Source of the DNA: a virus
IMG/VR virus record: IMGVR_UViG_3300022539_000610
Location: 1 to 64,000 of that record
Reading direction: 5' to 3' (one strand)
Length of the DNA: 64,000 nucleotides
The notes under the pieces are model-generated. The model saw only the letters and a list, made by a program, of their open reading frames with translations. It searched no databases and was not told where the DNA came from. Below, piece by piece: positions 32,144-38,526 of the stretch (positions within the stretch are counted from its first letter, which is position 1; the number at the start of each line of letters is the position of its first letter). The position numbers were made by a program, and so were the translations under genes.

Positions 32144-32371
32144 TTACCATTTTAAACCCACTAGCTCCCCCTTCTCATTCTCTCTTTTCTTTCTAAAGCA
32201 AATAGCAGTTCTTGGAGAGAACATAGTACCCAATGAACTAGACGAGCTCTCTGCCAAGCCTTTTGAAACGAGTGATCTCAGTGTAGACAAACCCTCACGG
32301 AGTGAGTAAGCACTCTGATGTTTCTCAGTGAGTTTATCATACGCCCTTTGCTGGATTGATGATAATTTCAT
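32144..32371 (-). CDS. Unknown 75-aa protein
   Basis: Begins KLSSIQQRAYDKLTEKHQSA, a helical N-terminus, then a Ser-rich turn (AESSSSSLGTM) and basic end. GGAAGGAGAAG precedes ATG 32371, directly after an intergenic hairpin. Confidence 0.55.
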   Translation of the reverse strand: MKLSSIQQRAYDKLTEKHQSAYSLREGLSTLRSLVSKGLAESSSSSLGTMFSPRTAICFRKKRENEKGELVGLKW

Positions 32372-32400
32372 GGTGTCTTCTCCTTCCTTTCTTTTAGGTT

Positions 32401-32446
32401 AATTCCTCATTTAAGCCCCTCTCGAAAGGGGCTTAGTGAAGAATTA
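32401..32446 (-). repeat. Intergenic hairpin, family copy 1
   Basis: Inner stem AAGCCCC/GGGGCTT with TTTCGAGA loop and outer TAATTCTTCA/TGAGGAATTA on the minus strand. Lies between a stop codon and the next ribosome binding site. Confidence 0.65.
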
Positions 32447-32743
32447 CAAGAATTTTAAATACCACGCAAATGTACTTCTAACCTTTCTGTCTTCACAGAG
32501 AACTCTGTATGCAGGATTACGATACGTTATATATGACCCCATATTAAGAGTAACATAAGATCGAACAACCACTCCTTTACCAGTAAATCTAAATCTAGGA
32601 TCGCGAAAGGTAACTTTGTCACCAATCCCAAACTTCCCTGGCTTTAGAAAAGAACCGTCTCCATAATCCTTATTCTCCTCTACTGCCTTTATGATCTCTA
32701 GTCTTGTCATTTCTACCGTCACTATGATCTCTCGTTCTGTCAT
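32444..32743 (-). CDS. Unknown 99-aa protein
   Basis: C-terminal half is a beta-rich domain (FGIGDKVTFRDPRFRFTGKG), similar in style to small SH3-like or KOW-like folds. The N-terminus (MTEREIIVTVEMTRLEI) may be a strand-helix unit. Unknown. Confidence 0.6.
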   Translation of the reverse strand: MTEREIIVTVEMTRLEIIKAVEENKDYGDGSFLKPGKFGIGDKVTFRDPRFRFTGKGVVVRSYVTLNMGSYITYRNPAYRVLCEDRKVRSTFAWYLKFL

Positions 32744-32745
32744 TG

Positions 32746-32976
32746 TTATTTCTCCTTCCTCTTTAACGTTTTTAATGTCCTCTGTCCTTCTTTAAGGCCC
32801 AGAGTCGTGCCAGCTCCATGGTCCCTAATTATAAAATAGGCTACTCCCTCTGCAGTGCCTATATATACAACTCCTGCATTCTCACCTTCAATGTGAAAAT
32901 TAACTAAGCTACTTCGATACTTTTCAAGCAGCTTTCGTGACATGTCCTTAGGTTTAATTATTTGTCCGAGTTCCAT
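32746..32976 (-). CDS. Unknown 76-aa protein
   Basis: Contains GVVYIGTAEGVAYFIIRD, a beta hairpin, and a basic end. GGGAAT-type site upstream; near-abutting genes on the downstream side. Unknown. Confidence 0.55.
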   Translation of the reverse strand: MELGQIIKPKDMSRKLLEKYRSSLVNFHIEGENAGVVYIGTAEGVAYFIIRDHGAGTTLGLKEGQRTLKTLKRKEK

Positions 32977-33012
32977 ATTCCCTCCATATTATAGAGTTTA
33001 TATTAACTCACA

Positions 33013-33120
33013 CTACCTTCTATTTCTTCTTCTACTTGCCTTTGCCATTTTGCTTCTTTTACGATTCTTTGCCTTCATGTTAGCAAAATGTCTTGAGTCA
33101 TCTGAAATGATGAATTTCAT
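33013..33120 (-). CDS. 35-aa highly basic peptide
   Basis: ATG 33120 follows AAGGGG 6 nt upstream. After FIISDDSRHF the product is nearly all Lys/Arg (KAKNRKRSKMAKASRRRNRR), so nucleic-acid binding is likely. Short, moderate confidence. Confidence 0.5.
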   Translation of the reverse strand: MKFIISDDSRHFANMKAKNRKRSKMAKASRRRNRR

Positions 33121-33138
33121 TTTTTACCCCTTTTCCTT

Positions 33139-33540
33139 TTAAGAATTTCCAAGTGCCCGACCCCATCGAATAACTCCACTCCATTGCTCTTTTGGAACAG
33201 CATTGACAATCCTATCAATCAAACTGTCCAACTCAGATTTCTCCACACGATAAGAAGCAAGATAGAACTCAGCCCTTACAGGCATACAATGATGCGGAGC
33301 ATGTGGGGAGACCAAAAAAGCTACCATTCTCCACACATAAGCTGATCTTCCTCGTAACCGATCCTCCTCAGAGCTATACTTAAAATGATAATAAAGAATG
33401 CCTTCGCCATGTTTCACCTCTTCCAAATTAGGCTTCATTGGTGAGGAAGCCCTGAGATGACCTTTGACGCAAATCCTTTTTAAGATTTCTTCCTCTTCCT
33501 TAGTGGTGCCTTTGTAAGTAATTTCTGGCATTTCATTCAT
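33139..33540 (-). CDS. Unknown 133-aa protein
   Basis: AAGGAGGTAAAAGAA precedes ATG 33540. The central region has strands and a HAPHHC cluster; ends in a helix plus WSGVIRWGRA. No family recognised. Confidence 0.6.
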   Translation of the reverse strand: MNEMPEITYKGTTKEEEEILKRICVKGHLRASSPMKPNLEEVKHGEGILYYHFKYSSEEDRLRGRSAYVWRMVAFLVSPHAPHHCMPVRAEFYLASYRVEKSELDSLIDRIVNAVPKEQWSGVIRWGRALGNS

Positions 33541-33569
33541 TTCTTTTACCTCCTTCCCTTAAGGTTACC

Positions 33570-33785
33570 CTACCAGTAAAAGCAAGGTTTGCGGTCTTTT
33601 ACGTCTACAACTTTGCCCCACTGTTCTGGGTTAGTAGCATTACAACCTGCAATAATGGTTTCATTAGTATCCTCTGGATTCTCATGCAAATTGCTGGTAA
33701 GCTCTTGACCATCATCAAAAACCATTGTAAAACTAACCCCAGTTTTCCTTTTAGCTATGTTATCCAAGTCTCCGTAAGTTATCAT
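33570..33785 (-). CDS. Unknown 71-aa protein
   Basis: Includes FTMVFDDGQELTSNLHENPED and NPEQWGKVVDVKDRKP. Strong GGGAAGGAG site. Unknown. Confidence 0.55.
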   Translation of the reverse strand: MITYGDLDNIAKRKTGVSFTMVFDDGQELTSNLHENPEDTNETIIAGCNATNPEQWGKVVDVKDRKPCFYW

Positions 33786-33815
33786 CTTCTATTCTCCTTC
33801 CCTTAAAGTTAACAT

Positions 33816-33870
33816 TAATCCCTCATTTCTGCCCTCCCCTCTTTTAACGAAAGGGCAGAATCAAGAATTA
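33816..33870 (-). repeat. Intergenic hairpin, family copy 2
   Basis: Inner stem CTGCCCTTTC with GAGGGCAG; outer TTAATTCTTGA with TGAGGGATTAA. The stem sequence differs from other copies while pairing is kept. Confidence 0.65.
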
Positions 33871-34035
33871 ACTCGCTTCAAGTTCTACTCGACATAGTTC
33901 ACCAAGCTCTTGACGGTCAGTTGAGACAAGCTCTTTCAACTCAGTAATCTCAACTTTCCGTCCATGCAAGCCTTCACTAAAGAACTTTCATATAGCCGCC
34001 ACGTCAGACAATTTTTCTTCTTTTACCTCTGCCAT
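33868..34035 (-). CDS. 55-codon gene interrupted by in-frame TGA
   Basis: ATG 34035 follows AAAGGAGGTGATATATA. One TGA at codon 16 (33990-33988) splits an otherwise coherent frame: EEKLSDVAAI before and KFFSEGLHGRKVEITELKEL after, ending at TAA 33868. Trp would fit. Re-initiation in another frame is not supported. Nonsense mutation or readthrough. Confidence 0.55.
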
Positions 34036-34074
34036 TATATATCACCTCCTTTCCTTCCTTTTTAAATGGTTAAC

Positions 34075-34092
34075 CCTCTCATATCTGCCTAT
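34075..34092 (-). repeat. Half-copy of the intergenic hairpin repeat
   Basis: AACCCTCTCATATCTGC on the plus strand, identical to one arm of copy 3 (34379). It flanks the structured RNA at 34096-34378 on its other side. Confidence 0.55.
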
Positions 34093-34095
34093 TCT

Positions 34096-34378
34096 CTTAG
34101 TTTTAAAGAACCTCTGGTTTCAGCTCAGGTGACTCGTTTCAGGCACGTTCGCAGGAGAAACCCACTTGCTTGGCTGATTGATTACAGCGCCCGTGGCGGC
34201 ATCCTGACCTCACAGAGCCCAATCCCGACCTAATTTCCCTACCCTTAACGAATAAGGGGCCAAAATAGCCTTGTGCGGCCTATGGCAACTTCTCAGTACT
34301 AATAGCATCCGCTGGGGTGCTCGTCCTGTTTTCCCATCACTTTCAGTTTACGTTTCCCAGAGGTCCCTTAAAACTAAG
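34096..34378 (-). ncRNA. Large structured RNA closed by a 22-bp stem
   Basis: The ends (34096-34117 and 34357-34378) are complementary over 22 nt with two mismatches (CTTAGTTTTAA then ACCTCTGG). The 240 nt between are clearly richer in G+C than their surroundings, hold no credible frame on either strand, and include segments such as GGGTAGGGAAATTAGG and GATGCCGCCACGGGCGC. Orientation as the minus strand is assumed from purine content and neighbours. It resembles closed-stem ornate phage RNAs (GOLLD/ROOL-type) in style, but no class is recognised. Confidence 0.65.
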
Positions 34379-34437
34379 TAACCCTCTCATATCTGCTCAC
34401 TTTAACCTTAGTCAAAATGAGCAGTATCAAAAGATTA
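34379..34437 (-). repeat. Intergenic hairpin, family copy 3
   Basis: TAATCTTTTGATACTGCTCAT pairs with the arm ending GTGAGCAGATATGAGAGGGTTA; the stem is about 23 bp with one bulged A and a G-G mismatch. Confidence 0.65.
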
Positions 34438-34491
34438 TCCCTGATTCTTATACGGATATCAACCACCAAGAAGTGATTGAGGTTAAAGGGT

Positions 34492-34662
34492 TTAATCACG
34501 AGCGGCCCCAGTCCAGTTATCAGAGTTGGTGAAGAAGGCATCAAGGTCACCTCCGGCAGCAAGGTTGTCGCAGATACCGTCAAAGAAAGAATTAGTGTAA
34601 TCGTTAACATCATAGGGGCCAGTTACGGCAATCAAATCACGAAAAAAGAAATAAGTTGTCAT
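34492..34662 (-). CDS. Unknown 56-aa acidic protein
   Basis: ATG 34662 follows GAGGAGAAAAGAGG. The acidic, Asn/Phe-rich product (PYDVNDYTNSFFDGICDN...) ends TGAARD. This frame uses C-rich codons unlike neighbours. Longer frames on both strands here are shadows. Confidence 0.5.
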   Translation of the reverse strand: MTTYFFFRDLIAVTGPYDVNDYTNSFFDGICDNLAAGGDLDAFFTNSDNWTGAARD

Positions 34663-34697
34663 CCTCTTTTCTCCTCATATTTAAATGGTTAATCGTC

Positions 34698-34790
34698 AAT
34701 CCCTCACTTCCACCCTCTCATTTGCCTTCTCTATAAAAGTCGCGAAGGTTATGTGAAAAACGTTCAACGAAAGAGCGGAATCAAGGATCG
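34698..34790 (-). repeat. Intergenic hairpin, family copy 4 (long loop)
   Basis: CGATCCTTGATTCCGCTCTTTC pairs, with G-U pairs, to GAGAGGGTGGAAGTGAGGGATTG; the loop is about 45 nt and contains a further GCGA-type hairpin. Confidence 0.5.
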
Positions 34791-34813
34791 TCTTTCTCCT
34801 TCCTTGTTAATAA

Positions 34814-35110
34814 TTATGACAATAAAGATTCTAATCCCTTTGCTAAAGCGTTATCAGGATTAGTCCAGCATTCTGCTGACTCTGTTCCGTCAGGCAAAAT
34901 GTAAGAAAAATCTATGTTCTGATATCTGACTGTATCCCCTGCTCCATTTGTAGTAAGGACAAACTCTACATGCTTCCTATTGCTAATGCCCATTTTCACT
35001 GCTTCTTCTGCAATGGGCTCAACAATGCTATCCCAAATAGCTAATCTGTCTTTAAATGATATATGCTTCATACCAAAAACCCTGTCATGTTCTGTTCTTA
35101 AATCTATCAT
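34814..35110 (-). CDS. Unknown 98-aa protein
   Basis: Helical start (RTEHDRVFGMKHISFKDRL) then strands (KHVEFVLTTNGAGD). GGAAGGAGAAAGAAG precedes ATG 35110. No family seen. Confidence 0.55.
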   Translation of the reverse strand: MIDLRTEHDRVFGMKHISFKDRLAIWDSIVEPIAEEAVKMGISNRKHVEFVLTTNGAGDTVRYQNIDFSYILPDGTESAECWTNPDNALAKGLESLLS

Positions 35111-35146
35111 CTTCTTTCTCCTTCCTTTGTTAGTGGTTAAAATTTA

Positions 35147-35338
35147 TTAGCCATCTATAACATTATCATGAGTAATAGTGGCATTGCATTTTTTACATTT
35201 TGTAGATTTAAGAATTATAAAACTCCAAGCTGCAAGATCGTTAAATTCCTCAATATGATTACAATTAGAGCATTTTACTTTAATTCTAGAATTGTTTTCC
35301 TTCCTATCCATTTTAATCTCTTTGTCTAGTTTATCCAT
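35147..35338 (-). CDS. 63-aa zinc-ribbon protein
   Basis: CSNCNHIEEF and CKKCNATI, about 24 residues apart, form a zinc ribbon after a charged N-terminus. Probably binds nucleic acid or protein. Confidence 0.65.
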   Translation of the reverse strand: MDKLDKEIKMDRKENNSRIKVKCSNCNHIEEFNDLAAWSFIILKSTKCKKCNATITHDNVIDG

Positions 35339-35362
35339 AATTTCTCCTTCCCTTTAAATGGT

Positions 35363-35420
35363 TAACCTTCTCATATCTGCTCATTTAACTAAAAGCCAAA
35401 TGAGCAGTATCAAAAGATTA
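35363..35420 (-). repeat. Intergenic hairpin, family copy 5
   Basis: TAATCTTTTGATACTGCTCATTT pairs with AAATGAGCAGATATGAGAAGGTTA around an 11-nt loop. Sits just before the leader of the gene at 35147-35338. Confidence 0.7.
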
Positions 35421-35440
35421 CCTTCTGGTTCTATCACCTT

Positions 35441-35659
35441 CTATAGCTGAATCAAATCACTACTGTATTCATTGAAATAAGAGGTAAAATTGGCTTTCCT
35501 GGCTTTGGTAATTAATGCCTCCTTTGACTTACCACTTGCGGATCTAAACCCTGCTACGGTAGGACATTCATACCAAATCATCTGCCAAGCGCCTAATGTA
35601 TTTTTGTAAATCCTACAAATCCCATCTCCTACTACGATACCCGCGTTTATTGTTTCCAT
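35441..35659 (-). CDS. Unknown 72-aa protein
   Basis: NAGIVVGDGICRIYKNTLGAWQ suggests a beta-type fold. AAGGAGAAAAAAG precedes ATG 35659. Unknown. Confidence 0.55.
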   Translation of the reverse strand: METINAGIVVGDGICRIYKNTLGAWQMIWYECPTVAGFRSASGKSKEALITKARKANFTSYFNEYSSDLIQL

Positions 35660-35698
35660 CTTTTTTCTCCTTCCTTATTTATAGGTTAATCTACTATA

Positions 35699-35757
35699 TA
35701 ATCCTCTCATAACCGTTTACCTTAACCTAAGCCAAAGTAAACAGTATCAAAAGATTA
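35699..35757 (-). repeat. Intergenic hairpin, family copy 6
   Basis: The inner stem is CTGTTTAC/GTAAACGG instead of CTGCTCAT/ATGAGCAG, while the outer arm is unchanged. This is covariation that supports an RNA hairpin. Confidence 0.7.
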
Positions 35758-35943
35758 GCTTTCTTGACTTTCCCAATTTTTCCCATTCCAAATCGCACCC
35801 CACTTATCTCCATTAGGAAATTTGATGGGAACAATAACTTCTCCCTCATCCTCATAAGGGTCATCATAGACCAAACATTCTATCCACTTCCCTGTCCGCC
35901 ATTCACGTACATCTAATTTATCGCCCTTTTTCACTTTTTTCAT
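35755..35943 (-). CDS. Unknown 62-aa protein
   Basis: KVKKGDKLDVREWRTGKWIEC resembles an SH3-like barrel start. GGAAGGAGAAAGAAG precedes ATG 35943. Unknown. Confidence 0.55.
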   Translation of the reverse strand: MKKVKKGDKLDVREWRTGKWIECLVYDDPYEDEGEVIVPIKFPNGDKWGAIWNGKNWESQES

Positions 35944-36034
35944 CTTCTTTCTCCTTCCTTCCTTAAAGGTTAAATTAGTTATTCCTAAAACCCGTTACAT
36001 AATCCCCTCATATCTATTCTGGCCTTCTCCTTTG

Positions 36035-36313
36035 TCATGGTTTTATAATATTCTTTTTCAACATAGTATGTATTATCATTCCAGACATATTACCAAAACA
36101 ATGATCGTAAGTTGATCTGTGCTCTACTTTTAATTCTTCAGGGGTTCTTGTATCACCTCCATGGTAGTCAATAATATCACTCCAAAAGAATATATTATTC
36201 CACATTGCAGATTTTACCTTTTCCAGCCTCTTCTGAGTCATTCCATTAGCCCAAAACTGTTTATTAGCCATAAAGTGATTCCAGTATTCTTCTTTCTTCT
36301 CTTCTGTTGGCAT
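36035..36313 (-). CDS. Unknown 92-aa Trp/His-rich protein
   Basis: Helical, with YWNHFMANKQFWANGM and a second half rich in His/Asp (DYHGGDTRTPEELKVEHR). AAGGAGAAAAAAG precedes ATG 36313. Unknown. Confidence 0.55.
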   Translation of the reverse strand: MPTEEKKEEYWNHFMANKQFWANGMTQKRLEKVKSAMWNNIFFWSDIIDYHGGDTRTPEELKVEHRSTYDHCFGNMSGMIIHTMLKKNIIKP

Positions 36314-36338
36314 CTTTTTTCTCCTTCCTCGTTAAAGG

Positions 36339-36396
36339 TTAACCCTCTCATTCTGCTCATTTAACTAAAAGCCAAATGAGCAGTATCAAAAGATTA
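36339..36396 (-). repeat. Intergenic hairpin, family copy 7
   Basis: Nearly identical to copy 5 (CTGCTCATTT/AAATGAGCAG). Lies between the structured region at 36420 and the leader of the gene at 36035-36313. Confidence 0.7.
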
Positions 36397-36419
36397 TCCC
36401 TAATCTATTATCGTCTTAA

Positions 36420-36720
36420 CCTGTTGTCATCTTCCGGTTTGCTGACTACCCTACCCGACTGGCCATCTTTACCGGCTCTCGGGAGCTCCTCACCGGCTTA
36501 ATTCACCGGCTGCTCGCAATTTATATCCCATTTCTGGCTGGGTATTATCCGCACCTTTGCGCTACTAACCTCTTCCGCCTGAGATGTTCTCAACTCAATC
36601 TGGATCCCACTGACCCATGAGGCTTTCGACCTAATTGTCTAAGAGCGTTTTGGAAACTTTGCATTTCCCTCGGATGAGACCTAATGCCTCCCCCGGATGT
36701 GCCTTTTTACTACTATTTTT
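36420..36720 (-). ncRNA. Large structured non-coding region
   Basis: About 300 nt of G+C-rich sequence in an AT-rich context, without a credible frame. Local hairpins on the minus strand include GGAAA/TTTCC, TGAG-AACAT-CTCA, GCGC-AAAG-GTGC and GGGTC-AGTG-GATCC, plus three GCCGGT repeats. CATCCGG near the 5' end can pair with CCGGAAGATG near the 3' end. A TATAAT-type site (36747-36752) lies upstream. Probably an RNA gene of unknown class. A weak 50-codon frame (36719-36871) overlaps its 5' end. Confidence 0.55.
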
Positions 36721-36746
36721 ATATCTCTTTCTCATAATTTATTCTT

Positions 36747-36752
36747 ATTATA
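36747..36752 (-). promoter_or_regulatory. -10-like TATAAT upstream of the structured RNA
   Basis: CTTTATAATAAGAAT on the minus strand, about 30 nt before the structured segment. Same type as the other repeated -10 sites. Confidence 0.45.
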
Positions 36753-36915
36753 AAGGTTAGTTTTAAAAGGATCAAATAGCATATGCCCGGAATTTTATTG
36801 GTTAGATTAGAGTAATGTTTGTTATAACTATTTAATTTCATTACATAATCCGTAGAAACCGTAAAGACCATTAATAATACCGAACTCAAAAATCCTTTAG
36901 ATTCCTTAGTTTCTC

Positions 36916-37191
36916 TTAGTTTATTAAAAAAACCCGGTTTTTTCCCCGTTTTTTTTTATTTTTTTTATTTTTTCTTAGGGTTTTAATATCTTGAACGTTT
37001 ACCATAAGCCTTTTCTCTTTTTCAAAGTAAATAACAGAGAGCTCATTGTTGAGGTATCGTAAGCGGACAAGCTGACCAGAAACACCAAACTTTCGGGAGG
37101 CTTCTTCGACAGTTATCCACTCACCATCGGGCAAGTGAGACAACGAGAGTGGGTGGGACCTGGATGCTAACCATCTATAACTAGCTGCCAT
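36916..37191 (-). CDS. HTH DNA-binding protein
   Basis: 91 aa from ATG 37191 (GGAGTGAGAGAG upstream). GEWITVEEASRKFGVSGQLVR is a MerR/excisionase-style helix-turn-helix, followed by a wing (SVIYFEKEKRLMV) and a very basic tail. Its final codons overlap an AAAAAACC/GGTTTTTT hairpin with a T-run that may end transcription. Likely a small transcription regulator. Confidence 0.7.
   Translation of the reverse strand: MAASYRWLASRSHPLSLSHLPDGEWITVEEASRKFGVSGQLVRLRYLNNELSVIYFEKEKRLMVNVQDIKTLRKNKKNKKKRGKNRVFLIN
36919..36945 (-). terminator. Possible terminator at the end of the HTH gene
   Basis: AAAAAACC-G-GGTTTTTT hairpin followed by T-rich sequence, overlapping the last codons of the gene. AT-rich stem, so modest support. 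Confidence 0.4.
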
Positions 37192-37314
37192 CTCTCTCAC
37201 TCCTATATGGTAGGATATTCAGATTTATCAACAAAGGATTGTATATGAGGTAGGTCATGGTAGGTATGAGTGTGATTTGTTTCAATTCTTTTTCACTCTC
37301 CTTCCTTCACTTAT

Positions 37315-37320
37315 ATTATA
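37315..37320 (-). promoter_or_regulatory. -10-like TATAAT of the repeated promoter motif
   Basis: ACCATTATAATATAAG on the minus strand, just downstream of a terminator-like hairpin and before the HTH gene's leader. The 100-nt leader holds only a weak 34-codon frame (TTG 37285). Confidence 0.55.
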
Positions 37321-37344
37321 ATGGTTTTTAGAGGAAAACCAAAA

Positions 37345-37392
37345 AATCTCTCCACAAACCTGCTTGAGGTCATGTTGAAGAGATTTGATGAG
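37345..37392 (-). terminator. Terminator-like hairpin
   Basis: AAATCTCT pairs with AGAGATTT across about 25 nt and is followed by TTTT on the minus strand. It lies between the gene at 37421 and the promoter at 37315, separating two transcription units. Confidence 0.5.
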
Positions 37393-37420
37393 TCAAGTTG
37401 AGGTTGTGTTTGGTGGGTGT

Positions 37421-37993
37421 TTAGTCAACATCCTCACTGGCAGTCTTGATCATATTTTTGTAGTACTTCTTCTCCAGATCAGTCCGTTTCGCGGGGGGTA
37501 ATCCTTTCTTCTGAATCTTCTCAACGTTGTCAGCCATGTGTTTTGCTGCTGCCTTGAGGGCATCCTTAGATTTCTCATCTAGGTCTTCTTCTCGAAGTTT
37601 CTTCTTCTCCTTTAAATAACCTCCACAATTCACACAGAGTTCTTCCTTCGTTGGAAGCCCCACATAACCACAGGCAGGACAAGGGATTTTTCCCAGGGAA
37701 CTTAAGCCTTGTTCTAGAATTTTTTGTGCTTTTGACATTTTATTCTCCTTTATTTTTGTTAAAAGTAGTTGTATAGAGGAAGCTCTAGATTCACTCTTCC
37801 AGCCCATTTTTTTCGCACATTCAGGCCCAACCATTTTCTTTAGAACACCAACTACATACTGGTAGAATCTATCTGAGTCCTCTTCAAAGCCTTTTTTCTT
37901 TGCTCCTGCTTTTGCTTCTTCCCACTTACCCTCTAATTCAGACATGGGAATACCACAGGAGTCAGCTATTTTGTTTAGTAATGCTACTGGCAT
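37421..37993 (-). CDS. Unknown 190-aa protein with zinc ribbon
   Basis: Start MPVALLNK at 37993 follows GGAGTGGGAG. The first 60 residues (KIADSCGIPMSELEGKWEEA) resemble a domain common in phage proteins near proteases or scaffolds. A zinc ribbon follows (CPACGYVGLPTKEELCVNCGGY near 105-128), then a charged helix. Function unknown. Confidence 0.6.
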   Translation of the reverse strand: MPVALLNKIADSCGIPMSELEGKWEEAKAGAKKKGFEEDSDRFYQYVVGVLKKMVGPECAKKMGWKSESRASSIQLLLTKIKENKMSKAQKILEQGLSSLGKIPCPACGYVGLPTKEELCVNCGGYLKEKKKLREEDLDEKSKDALKAAAKHMADNVEKIQKKGLPPAKRTDLEKKYYKNMIKTASEDVD

Positions 37994-38180
37994 TTTTTCT
38001 CCCACTCCATTCTGTTTGGTTTTTTATTTCTTCTTCTACTCTTTTTGAGTATTCTTCCTCTGATTCATTATCATACCTATGAGGTGCGCCTGTATATGGA
38101 CTTAAAGCACCTCCTTCTACGATACCTTCTAACTCCTTTATCCTGGGAGTATCTAGAAAAGAAGTATCATTCTTTTTCAT
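37962..38180 (-). CDS. Unknown 72-aa protein
   Basis: ATG 38180 overlaps the upstream TGA as ATGA, favouring it over upstream GTG starts. Acidic C-terminal helix (NESEEEYSKRVEEEIKNQTE). Unknown. Confidence 0.55.
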   Translation of the reverse strand: MKKNDTSFLDTPRIKELEGIVEGGALSPYTGAPHRYDNESEEEYSKRVEEEIKNQTEWSGRKNASSITKQNS

Positions 38181-38404
38181 TCGATCACTTTTTTGGGAAG
38201 ATTCACCAAAAACCACTTTCCATTTACCTCCCGTTCAACCTTCAGAATCACACTCCTCTTAATAGGGGTGTTCTGCCCATTCAGCCTCCTCACATGTAAC
38301 CACTTTCGCCCAGCAGAATATTCATCGATGTCTCCCACATCAACTATTCCAGCCTTGGTGTGTACTCGAAGATGTTTCCGAGCTATTTTCTCATCATTTT
38401 TCAT
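38177..38404 (-). CDS. Unknown 75-aa protein
   Basis: Strand-rich sequence with many basic residues (RKWLHVRRLNGQNTPIKRSV). It is the first gene after conserved element B. TAGGAG is 10 nt upstream. Unknown. Confidence 0.55.
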   Translation of the reverse strand: MKNDEKIARKHLRVHTKAGIVDVGDIDEYSAGRKWLHVRRLNGQNTPIKRSVILKVEREVNGKWFLVNLPKKVIE

Positions 38405-38453
38405 CTGTGTGGTGGCTCCTATAAAATGGCTATTTTGGTTAGTTTTTCTTTAA

Positions 38454-38514
38454 GGCTATATGGTATAGCCTAATGGGAGATCTCTTAAGTAAGAGGGTGT
38501 TTTACTAATCTGAC
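38454..38514 (-). promoter_or_regulatory. Conserved GAGATCTC element, copy B
   Basis: Shares GAGATCTC (38477-38484), the 11-nt spacer and GGTGTTTT with copies A and C; also has a GGCTATA-TGG-TATAGCC palindrome. It fills the gap between the actin-like gene's stop and the leader of the gene at 38177-38404. Confidence 0.6.
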
Positions 38515-38526
38515 AAGGTATTAGAA

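Noticed and set aside
14387-34035. A wholesale genetic-code change (TGA as Trp or Gly)
   Set aside because: TGA is a normal stop at tight gene junctions elsewhere (360, 1261, 5160, 10122), and large genes contain no internal TGA.
34477-34692. 71-aa plus-strand frame
   Set aside because: Antisense to a 56-aa minus-strand gene with a good ribosome binding site; no plus-strand signals.
36420-36720. Group I or group II intron
   Set aside because: I could not find the conserved P7 or domain V signatures, and no split gene flanks it.
36719-36871. 50-codon frame upstream of the structured RNA
   Set aside because: Only a weak ribosome binding site, and it runs through a promoter motif and into the structured RNA.
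37181-37285. 34-codon TTG-started frame before the HTH gene
   Set aside because: Rare start codon 12 nt from the binding site; composition not protein-like enough to call.
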